Below the pieces are notes generated by a model. The model made no database searches. It had not been told where the DNA came from and was given only the letters and a program-made list of their open reading frames with translations. Positions 55,713-64,000 of a DNA stretch of 64,000 nt are shown piece by piece (position 1 is the stretch's first letter; each line of letters begins with the position of its first letter). The stretch covers positions 8,723,717-8,787,716 of the forward strand of contig NC_071330.1 in NCBI RefSeq assembly GCF_010183535.1, in the 5' to 3' direction. The position numbers and the translations under genes were made by a program. Source of the stretch: Caenorhabditis remanei. Taxonomy: Eukaryota > Nematoda > Chromadorea > Rhabditida > Rhabditidae.

Positions 55713-57293
55713 TCACTCAGTCCAAACTCCAGAATCGTGTAGCCAGTTCTGAGTTGTAAGTTCTTGCAAGATAAGAACAGCGCGTAAGTGAAGGTTTTTC
55801 ACTGTGCGGAACACATTCTTCAGAATATTGTATTGACAATGGAAGCTCTCAATTCCCTGTTCGCATGTTCGACCCCAAGAGTGATGTGCTCGCATATATG
55901 GAATAAGATGATATGCCAATGTGTGAAGTTTTGGAGTGATCGTTTCTTTCGGGAATGCGATCTTCATGTCTTCCAAAAACCTCTTCACGATTCTCTCCAC
56001 GACGTCAATTTCTTCATCTGTGTATGAAAGTGCATCTGAGCAGGACATAATTTCCGCCAGAGAATACATCGCCTCTTTAACATTTCCGTTTTCCTCGGTG
56101 TCCGGCAGAATAGAGAAAATTCCATCAATATTCTCCTTTCTCAAAATGATTCGAACTTGATTTCCAGTATATGTTTGATACCAGGTTTTTTGACAGCATC
56201 CGATCGTTTCCATGAGTTTCTCCATTTTTTTCCTGTTGTCACCTGTTGAATGGAACATGATGGATTCGAGATGCTGCCTTTTTCCGGTGAGTTGTTCATA
56301 ATGGTCTCGTGACTTCTGGACATCAGAAATCAATTCAGTATTAGCTGTTATTGCTGAATTGAGGTGTTCAGAAGATGAGATGTTGTTGCAAACATTACAA
56401 ATCCAAGTTTTCAGGTGTGAAGCCTCCAACTTCTGCTCCGGAGAAAAAAGAGATGAACACGAGAAATGGAAGTACTTTCTACACGAGTCACATCGAATCC
56501 AGTCATCATTGTCACGATCTTTGGACAAATGATTGATAATGCAAAGTTCTGCTTCACACAATGGCTCTGGATGTTTCAAATGCATCACCGGATTCAGAAG
56601 AACGATCCTGTACGACGTTGCTGAGCAATACGCTTCTTCTTGTGCTCGAATTAATGTATCGAGAAGTTGCTTCGCTTCTTTTTCATCTTTGGCAAGTTGA
56701 GAAAGTTCCTTCGTTTGCTCTTTCAACGTTTTGGCTGCCGATTTATCCTTGCGATCCATTGAGTTCAATTCCGCATTAATGTATCGCTGGAAGTATGATT
56801 CGAAGATTCCCATCAAAGTGTGGACTGTAGGAATGCACAAATCCGATGGCTCAGTGGTGCACAACATTTTTGATCCTTTCACTACACTGAAGTCGCCTTT
56901 TTTTGAATCTTCAGTGTACGAATCCAAGCTTCTCATCACCGGCTGCACGGAGAAATCAGCATCGCCTAGAAGAATTTTGCGAGGACCACGTGAAGACCAG
57001 CTATGATAACAATAATGACAAGGATACTCTGCAGATTGGCCCATATGTCCACAAATCGCATATTGGAATTTATAGTCACCAATGATCTTCTTCTGAATCT
57101 TCTTGGTCAACATGTCACCATTTGCTGATTGGAATGTGATTGTTTGGAGATCATCCACTGAATTTTTTTTCCACTGAATTTTTTTCCACTGAATTTTTCT
57201 TCCGCGGAATCGGTGGAGTCTCAAAAAGGAAGAGGCCCTGCAAATTCCGTGGAAGAAATTTTCCGTGGAAAATGGGCGGAGTCTGTTTCGCAA
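55713..57293 (-). CDS. Transposase-derived ORF with embedded PHD-like zinc finger
   Basis: One uninterrupted 526-codon frame, unlike its intron-rich neighbours. Its architecture resembles cut-and-paste transposases of the CMC (Chapaev-like) group. An early zinc knuckle (YAICGHMGQSAEYPCHYC) is followed by an IPTVHTLMGIF segment. Near the end, KLHTLAYHLIPYMRAHHSWG and CEQGIESFHCQYN look like the terminal catalytic Glu/His block. In between is a C4HC3 PHD-like finger (CEAELC, CDSCRKYFHFSC, CNVC). The first 50 codons overlap an inverted repeat and short repeats, so the true start is probably internal (around VDDLQTITF) and the N-terminus may be missing. The family assignment is inference. Confidence 0.55.
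   Translation of the reverse strand: MRNRLRPFSTENFFHGICRASSFLRLHRFRGRKIQWKKIQWKKNSVDDLQTITFQSANGDMLTKKIQKKIIGDYKFQYAICGHMGQSAEYPCHYCYHSWSSRGPRKILLGDADFSVQPVMRSLDSYTEDSKKGDFSVVKGSKMLCTTEPSDLCIPTVHTLMGIFESYFQRYINAELNSMDRKDKSAAKTLKEQTKELSQLAKDEKEAKQLLDTLIRAQEEAYCSATSYRIVLLNPVMHLKHPEPLCEAELCIINHLSKDRDNDDWIRCDSCRKYFHFSCSSLFSPEQKLEASHLKTWICNVCNNISSSEHLNSAITANTELISDVQKSRDHYEQLTGKRQHLESIMFHSTGDNRKKMEKLMETIGCCQKTWYQTYTGNQVRIILRKENIDGIFSILPDTEENGNVKEAMYSLAEIMSCSDALSYTDEEIDVVERIVKRFLEDMKIAFPKETITPKLHTLAYHLIPYMRAHHSWGRTCEQGIESFHCQYNILKNVFRTVKNLHLRAVLILQELTTQNWLHDSGVWTE
57157..57197. repeat. Short tandem repeat of a CCACTGAATTTTT unit
   Basis: Three near-copies of TCCACTGAATTTTTT of slightly different T-run length lie side by side at the edge of the transposase ORF and add the odd KKIQWKKIQWKK run to its translation. 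This supports the view that the 5' end of that ORF is not genuine coding sequence. Confidence 0.7.
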
Positions 57294-57538
57294 CGTAGCC
57301 GCGCGGTTTTTTCCCGAATTATTTTTTTTTCAGGCGAAGGAATTTCGCTATAATTTTTTCACAAAAAAGTAACGGCACCCTCTAAGATACCGGCAAAATT
57401 ATAAAAATTATTCGCATTTCATGAAATCAACCAGTTTCAGTCAGCTAACGATTCAGGAAAAACTGCGCGGCGATGTTGCGAAACAGACTCCGCCCATTTT
57501 CCACGGAAAATTTCTTCCACGGAATTTGCAGGGCCTCA
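57232..57538. repeat. 307-bp inverted repeat at the 5' end of the transposase ORF
   Basis: The left arm (57232-57315, starting GAGGCCCTGCAAATTCCGTG) and right arm (57456-57538, ending TTTGCAGGGCCTC) are inverse copies, identical except for a few bases, around about 140 bases. The same peptide (RNRLRPFSTENFFHGICRAS) can be read outward from both arms. It may be the terminal repeat of the transposon or an independent foldback element. It ends 112 bp before the next gene's ATG. Confidence 0.85.
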
Positions 57539-57650
57539 AAAGGAATTTTCGCGAGAAGGGAAAGAGGGGCAGGATCACTATGGAAACGAAGGAAAGGAGT
57601 GGGGAGAGAGTACATAAGCTTCATGGAAGAACTTTGGAAACAACATTTTC

Positions 57651-59071
57651 ATGAATTTCACACTCATTTGTAATCTGTTATTATTTGGCGCATGTTATAA
57701 ACTGTTTCGGAATTGGGAAATTCCAGTCAACCTCTGGTATTCAGAATGCATTGTAGATATTTTGGGTTATGATTTTATTTATAGGTTTGATCCGTTTCGA
57801 GTCGTCGGTGGTTTTCCAACATTAATTGATTCGTTTTTCGAAAACATTTTTGAAAAAACTACAGAAGCTTCAAAGTCTTCTAATTTCCTCCTTGAAGATC
57901 TGCAGTATCCTGTTTTGTCGTCACAGTTCAGAAGGTTTTGTTGGGCATTTTCCTCTGAAAATACTGATAATGTTCTCAGGAAGTTGAACTGGGAATGTCC
58001 TATTCTGGAGTCTTCAAATCAGTGCATCACAGTTGTAAAAGCGTCAGGATGCTTGGAGTCATCTCAACTATCTTATAACTTCTGGGTAATTCCAGATAGC
58101 TCGATAGAGTGTTTTCATGTTTCAAAAGGAAGCATTGACTGTTTAAAGCCGTTTCTGAGAGGAAATATATGTGAAAACGTAGTCACGAGTATTGGAAGAA
58201 ATGGAAATAATTCGACATTTATTGAAGTGGATGACATTTTTGTAATATAATTTGATGTGTGTCAAAATTATTCGGGTTGTTTTCAGATAAATACACAAGT
58301 AATCCAAAAGTATGCTGAAGAATCAGAAGTTGGCGTATCCAAGACTTCTAAGAATACATCAGAAGTCAATGAATATCAGAACTCAAGTTTTTGTAAGAAT
58401 TACAGTATCCACGAAACGGTACTTATTGGAGGAGAGAATGACACAAGTAACGCTTTTATTTGTTAGTTTTAACTTTAGTATTCCTTTTTCAGACATATTC
58501 GCGATTCTTCCGTTCGGGATAAATAGTACAAATCTTTCGAAAACTACGGTAAGATTCCTAATTGTAATCAGATCCACAAAATTCAGAAACGATCAATTTT
58601 AGGAATGTTCGCCGCCATTTCCACCGGATATGTTCATATGTAACTGTAGGAGTTCACCAATTTGTCAAGTTCCTATTCTGTTAGTTTCCTATTGTTTTAT
58701 CGTCAATTTCATTCCGAACTTACAGGTATCTAACTCCTAATTCAACATTCTGCGGATCTTCAACAGTTTTTATTTATCATACACGTGGATTCGTTTACTC
58801 TGCTGTGGTGACGTCTTCACCATCAGAGTCCTCTGATTCAGATTCTCAAAAACACACAATTCTATATTTTGATCTCCCACAAACTCCGCCTCGTTCAAAA
58901 TTCGAACTGCAACGTGGAAGATTTCATTGTCCTTCTGAAACCGCTTGCATTACTGAAATTCTTTATCCATTCATTTTTCTCGACTCAATTGAACTTCCAT
59001 ATCAAATAGGAATTTTAGTTGTCTCGGCACTTCTTGGAATTGTGATATTGTCCAAATTAAATAATGAATAA
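57651..59071 (+). CDS. Single-pass type I membrane protein, unrecognised
   Basis: Exons 57651..58241, 58287..58446, 58493..58548, 58603..58679 and 58726..59071 join in frame for 409 aa. The N-terminus is hydrophobic (MNFTLICNLLLFGACYKLF) and looks like a signal peptide. The ectodomain has many cysteines, a cluster SPPFPPDMFICNCRSSPICQ, and several NxS/T sites (NSS, NST, NYS). One transmembrane helix near the C-terminus (YQIGILVVSALLGIVILSK) leaves a tail of only five residues. The Pro/Cys cluster is somewhat reminiscent of tectonic-type ciliary proteins, but I cannot support that. The start lies just after the inverted repeat. Confidence 0.7.
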
Positions 59072-59251
59072 TTATTTTCTTCATTGTTCTTTATAAAACG
59101 AGGTAACTAAAATTTGAAAAAAAGTGGTGTGAGAAAATAAAAATCGATAAATTAGAAAAAAAAACAGAAAATGAGCAATAAGTTATCAAGTCAAAACCCT
59201 GAGACTCCAGAAATAAATGAAAGTTGAAAAACTAAAAATTAGTTTTCTGCT

Positions 59252-60054
59252 TTAGCACCAAGCTGTGTGCTCACAGAGTTTGTGCTCAACGGGGTAGCTG
59301 CGGTCGAAGAAAACTCCGTTCACGTACATTGTTGGCCAGATCTGAAATGGGAAAATTCAAATGTGTTTTCCTGAATTAAATTATAAAACTAACTCTGACT
59401 CCAGCTCGATGAGTGTTAACCATTGAGTAGTAGTTGAGAAGTTCTCCAGTTTGAGTCGTTGCGCATTCGATCAGTTTTCTGAAATCATCCAATTCTTCTA
59501 TCAGATTTTATTCTTCTCATTCCCTACCTCTGTGTGTTTGGAGACAATCTGCTCAAACACTTTGAGAATCCTTCTCTCAAAGTTCCGAGGCCCTGAAGGC
59601 AAGTGACCAAACCGAGATGACGGCGTGGGAAGTACTGAAATATTGGGTCTGAAAATACAGTTTCTCTAAGTTGGACTCACAGAGATGGCACAGTTTTGAA
59701 GGCGATTCAAGTCACATTCAGTTGCACCGTGCATGCAAGTACAATGGAAGTTACGGTTGTAGTCATAAGTACAATCTCCTTTTCCGAATGGAACAATCTA
59801 GAAAAATATATTGACAATTGGATAGATCCCTTAAGTTCTCACCTGCAAGTTCATAATTCCAGGTCTGTTCACGTAGAATGGCCAGATCTGTTCACGGAGC
59901 AGTTTCGTGCAGTATGGGCATTGGGATTCAGTAAATATGGTCACATTGACTTGCTGGAAAATATCTTAGTTATGTTCTTTATGATAGCTGAAAAATGATA
60001 TACCTGTGATTGAACCAACAACGGGAATAAAAATGCAACAAGTAGAACGATCAT
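59252..60054 (-). CDS. GILT family lysosomal thiol reductase
   Basis: Six exons, minus strand: 60004..60054, 59843..59953, 59681..59797, 59528..59634, 59394..59478 and 59252..59341, for 186 aa. A signal peptide (MIVLLVAFLFPLLVQSQ) precedes the active-site motif CPYC (Cys29, Cys32). The family signature CxHGxxECxxNxxxxC is present as CMHGATECDLNRLQNC (residues 75-90). IWPTMYVNGVFF matches the cis-Pro loop and final strand of the thioredoxin fold. The exon 4 acceptor used is at 59635-59637; an upstream TTTTCAG would shift the frame. GILT enzymes reduce disulphides in the lysosome. It is tail-to-tail with the type I membrane gene (180 bp). Several C. elegans paralogues exist, so no symbol is given. 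Confidence 0.88.
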
Positions 60055-63000
60055 CTAAAAAGTGTACATGAATGAATAACAAATCAGAAAAGGAATATGA
60101 GAAGAAAGTATGAAAAAGATATAAAAAGAAAAACAACTGTTTTATAGTTTGGTTTCAATTGTGAATAACATTAACACATAAATAATAGTGAACAATAATA
60201 GAAAACCGTATGAAAACTACTTTCATTTCCTGGAAAGGCGCGGAAGCATGGGAATGCAAATAGATGTTTTAAGCATGTGAAGAATAAAATGTTTGGGGAA
60301 GAAATGAATGCATTAAATGAAAAAAAGTGTCTGGACATCATAAAGATTTTGGATGGTTGTGGCAATGTTGGATTAAGAGAAACGAATGAGGCAAGAATCG
60401 GGAGTGAGATGAAGAAGAGAAAAACTGGTAGAGATGATGTTCTGGTAATTTGGGGGGAGAAGAAGCATGTTGACACTGCCATCCAACATCCCAAACAATT
60501 GTTTTATGCTGGATGAGATGGAATGTTGCAAGTTATTCGAGAGATGGAATAGTTCGATTAGACTCGAGAATGTTTTGAATTGAATATTGAGATGAACTGC
60601 AAACTTTTCGATTCCTAGAAATAGGATGTTATCAGAAAAAACGCTTATAAGTTCTCAGTTTTTGTTTTCGTCAATGAAAATACTGTGTAAGAAAAAAACA
60701 CAATTTCAAGAAATCTTCTATGAGGCTACCGTACTCATCATTATTTTCTAGATTTGCGACCACTACATATGTTTTAATTACTTTAAAAGATTTGAGATAA
60801 TTTGGAATTGGGTGTCACCTTCGAAAACATCAGAATATCATCTTAACTACAGTACTCCGATTTCTGACGTAATGCAGACTGGCAATGATTTAGGAACCGT
60901 TTTTCTGATATCTTATCAAACACTTTTTTATCTCAATGCCAAACTTTTCGCGGTTTTTGCAAGAGATCCACCCTAATCCAAATAGAAACTTTTCTATTGA
61001 TTCTCTGATTCCTACCGTATTCCAACTATTGCAAAACCTTTCAAAATAAAATTTATATCAAAGAGATCAAAAAACAAAGAAAACGGAAAGGATTGAAGAA
61101 AAAGAACATATATTTTCACTGAGGGAAAAGAACAATTATGAGATTTTCACTGTTGAAACTACCAGCAGAAGCAAGTTTTTTGAGGTCACAACTTTGTAGG
61201 ATTTTAGGATTTGGAAATGAGAAGGGAGGTCTGTGATCCCAAAGAAATTGTGAAGGATTACGGTCTGGTCAAAGAGAAAATCATAAAACTGGTGGATTAA
61301 ATCATAACTTATATTATTTGAATTACATTCTACGTTTTTTGAGAAATAATAGTATTGAACTCTTTACAATTTTTTTGTTCAAAAAAAGAAACATTCGAAA
61401 CACTTCGGATCAAAGTTGAAATTTCAGAGTCTCGTTTCCAACAAAGTTAGTCAACCACACCCATTGATATCAGTTTCTAATCCACTTCCTTATCTCTCGA
61501 AGTCATTTTTGTCGTTCCAAAAGATGTTTTCTCCTCGGTTTTTGCCAACAGTCGGTTTTGTTTCCTCTTCAGATCATCATCCCCCCAGTTGCTAATCGTA
61601 TTATTTGTGGAAACGAGAAAAGAACGAATGACATAATCAAGATATCGGGATGAAGTATGTGAAAGATGTTATCGTCTCTCGAGAACTTCTTTCCGCCTAT
61701 CATAAACCAAATCACTTCGTTTTGCCAATAACACATTATTGCCATTCAGCAGATTAGATTCACAGGAAAATAGACAGAGAAGAAGAAGGGGATGAATGAT
61801 AATCATGACTTAGGATTCAGATCTCAATATCACATTCTGAAACTTCAAGCAGTTTACTGGTGATTTTGTAGATCAAACCTTATCCAGAAATATGTGGTCG
61901 TTTCAACGAATTTCTCATGGACAGTTGTTGAAAATCTATGTTAGAAATAAAACCGTGCTCCGATTAATCTATCAGATAAGCAGGCAACAGTTCTGAAATG
62001 GGGCAGATTTGGAACAGAATAACTTTGGAAACAAAAACTCATGCGTATCCACTCACGAAAAACAAATATTTCAGAATAACATGACATCATCCGAAGTTCT
62101 AACCTGTCCCTTCTAGTCTCAATTTTTACCGTCAGACGTTCGTTCAAGTGGTGCTTCCTCTACCGTCAATTTGTCTACAACCTACATTTTCTGAGAAAAG
62201 AGATAAACTGAAGGGAAAGTGAGAATGGGACAGAAAATTGGCTAATACAGCAAAAATTTTTAGTATTTCGCGATAAAAGAATAGTCGGTGAGGTGAGGAG
62301 GATTTTAGTAACAAATGTAAGTACCAGAAAGTTCAAAATAAACAACCAGTTAGTTCGTCACCTAGATGGGCTATTCCGTGTAGATCTTGAAAACAAAACG
62401 GGTGCTAGCCGAGTACAGGAAATCGAACCCAAAGAAAATTACTTTCAGGAATAACTGGATGAAATGTTCTCTCAAAAAATGGATCTCTGAAGCCTTAAAG
62501 CGGTTACGTAACAAAAGAAAAGAAGTCAGCCACCTGTCAGAGATACAAAAATAATAGATTAAATACACGCGGTGAGGTAGACTTCAGCTTCTTCTTCTTC
62601 TTCATCTTCATCTTCTTCTTTTTGCGGAAGGAAAGATAGAAACTGTTGCGCAATACAAGAAAATGACATCTCGCTTAATGCTTAAAGGAGGAGGTAGAAT
62701 AGGCGGTTCCATGAGAAAGTGGTTAGAGAAAAAGAGAGAGGAACGTATCGGAAGAAGCGGAAGGATCGTTATCGGAATTACTACTGAACGAAATGAAAAA
62801 GGGAACTGAAGGCAACGATATGGATAACTGGATTAGAAGGTTTTTTTTTGGTAGAAACAGAAACGGAGGGGATCTTTTTCTGACTTGAAACGGACGAATT
62901 TCATTATCTGGGAACATCTGAATGTTACAACTTAAAAAAAGAATGTTTTCAAATGAAAGTTTCTTCCGAAATCTTCACACTTTCTACCGTTGATCGTTGA

Positions 63001-64000
63001 CCCGTTCTGTAATTTCTGGTTTATCTGAATGCTGTGTAACAGAAATAACTTAGGAAATGAAAAATCAGCTTCCAATCAAGATGTTGTACTCACTCGCTCC
63101 TCCTGTTATTTTTTCGATATACAGATAATTTTTGTAATAAAAATCAAGGAGTTTTATATTTTCGCAATGTTCAGTAAATATGAATTACTTATTTTCTGAT
63201 TATTTATTCAAGATTACTTTTTGTTTTTTCAAACGTCAGAGGTAAGTGTTGCCACGAAGAATGAATTTGTACTTTCATCACAAAGATCAACTGCTTCTAG
63301 AATCTGACGAAGTTATGCTGAACAAGTAATGGAGGACTAAAGTATTTTTTATTGCAGATTCCGATAATTTAGAATTGAGCAAAAAAAATTGTCCGAGAAG
63401 ACTACACGGCCGCGCGGAAAAACTCTTCCACCAGATCTCATTTTGAGTCAGAAGAACGGGAATTGTAGTGTTCAGAGCTAGAACGGAAGGTTTCATAAGT
63501 CAATTTAGTCCCACATTGTGTAGTTACTTCTGAAAAAAACAGTTCGAGTTTGAATACTTTTTTATTGTGAAACTACATCTTATTTCATCTTTATGACGTT
63601 TGAAACCTAAAATGTTTCTCTTCAAAGTACAAATACATCACCGACTCGCCTTTCATCATGGCTTAGTCATATCTATCGGGCTTTATTGAAAGTGAATGTA
63701 ACACGAGGTCAATCATGATGTGATCAAGGGAAACAGATAAAGTAACATGGAGAACTTTGATTTTTTTATAAACCGTTAAAATATTGGAGAAAAAGTTCAA
63801 GACTGCATCCTGATCAACTATAATAAAGCAATACTTAATCGTATTATTAGCACGACAAACTTCTTACAACCGCGCTCTACCGGAACCAAAGAAATTCGTG
63901 TGGAAAATTGAGAGACTCAGAGAGAACGAGCCATTTCTCAAGGGGATTTCGGTGGAGCGCAGTTGGAAGAGCTATGCAAAGCTAATATCTTTTTCCAGTC
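60055..64000. other. Gene-free region to the window end
   Basis: About 3.9 kb with no open frame I can support. A CTT/CATCTT microsatellite lies at about 62587-62620. Mixed AT-rich sequence fills the rest. The window ends in TTTTTCCAGTC, which looks like a plus-strand splice acceptor (AG at 63997-63998), so an exon of the next gene may begin just at the edge. Confidence 0.45.

Noticed and set aside
57421..57673. Plus-strand frames of 66-77 codons in the inverted repeat
   Set aside because: The RNRLRPFSTENFF peptide is read from both repeat arms and is a by-product of the inverted repeat.
60171..60516. 107-codon minus and 79-codon plus frames downstream of the GILT gene
   Set aside because: Overlapping opposite frames in the upstream region of the GILT gene, no domain, no splice context.
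1..64000. CRISPR arrays, prophage or bacterial operons
   Set aside because: The window is clearly nematode nuclear DNA with spliced genes; no spaced direct-repeat array is present.

Overview
The window is nuclear DNA of a nematode of the genus Caenorhabditis, probably a species other than C. elegans. Genes have many short introns (about 44-60 bp) with GTRAGT donors and TTTCAG acceptors. Many start codons follow such an acceptor directly, which fits spliced-leader trans-splicing. Twelve genes are recognisable as orthologues of C. elegans chromosome III genes. Cosmid names are from memory: F56F3 (ins-17, rps-1, ifet-1, ndg-4), C28A5 (ceh-43, nex-3, a divergent kinase) and R07E5 (cku-80, VMA21-like genes, pdcd-2, mpc-1, GPATCH1, prdx-3, rnp-4, snfc-5). 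Exon joins were built by hand by matching splice sites to reading frame; most close exactly.

Layout. 1-11 kb: last exon of an insulin-like gene (+), rps-1 (-), ifet-1 (+), ndg-4 (+). 11-22.5 kb: about 11 kb without a supported gene, upstream of the Distal-less-type homeobox gene ceh-43. It holds hairpins, a Helitron-like element and, about 200 bp before the ceh-43 ATG, an 829-bp foldback element whose arms each carry a tRNA-like Pol III promoter. 22.5-26.6 kb: ceh-43 (+), with a tRNA-Arg(ACG) gene and a tandem pair of Helitron-like elements in intron 1 and TAATTA palindromes in intron 3. 29-38.5 kb: nex-3 annexin (-), a large divergent protein kinase (+), cku-80 (-). 39-42.7 kb: two adjacent VMA21-like genes, pdcd-2 and a small acidic protein (all +), the last three spaced like an SL2 operon. 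42.9-46.5 kb: a divergent pair, a cysteine-rich type I membrane protein (-) and an unrecognised 488-aa protein (+). 46.9-54.4 kb: a minus-strand housekeeping block of mpc-1, GPATCH1, prdx-3, rnp-4 and snfc-5. 55-57.5 kb: a transposase-derived ORF with a PHD-like finger and a 307-bp inverted repeat. 57.6-60 kb: a type I membrane protein (+) and a GILT-family thiol reductase (-). 60-64 kb: no supported gene.

The genes share a chromosome, not a pathway. Themes are translation and RNA control (rps-1, ifet-1, rnp-4, GPATCH1), mitochondrial redox and metabolism (prdx-3, mpc-1), DNA repair and chromatin (cku-80, snfc-5) and V-ATPase assembly (two VMA21-like genes). The most unusual material is repeat-derived: the foldback with paired tRNA-like cassettes and the Helitron-like elements carrying tRNA-like sequence, all around ceh-43. 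No entirely new biological system can be claimed from sequence alone.
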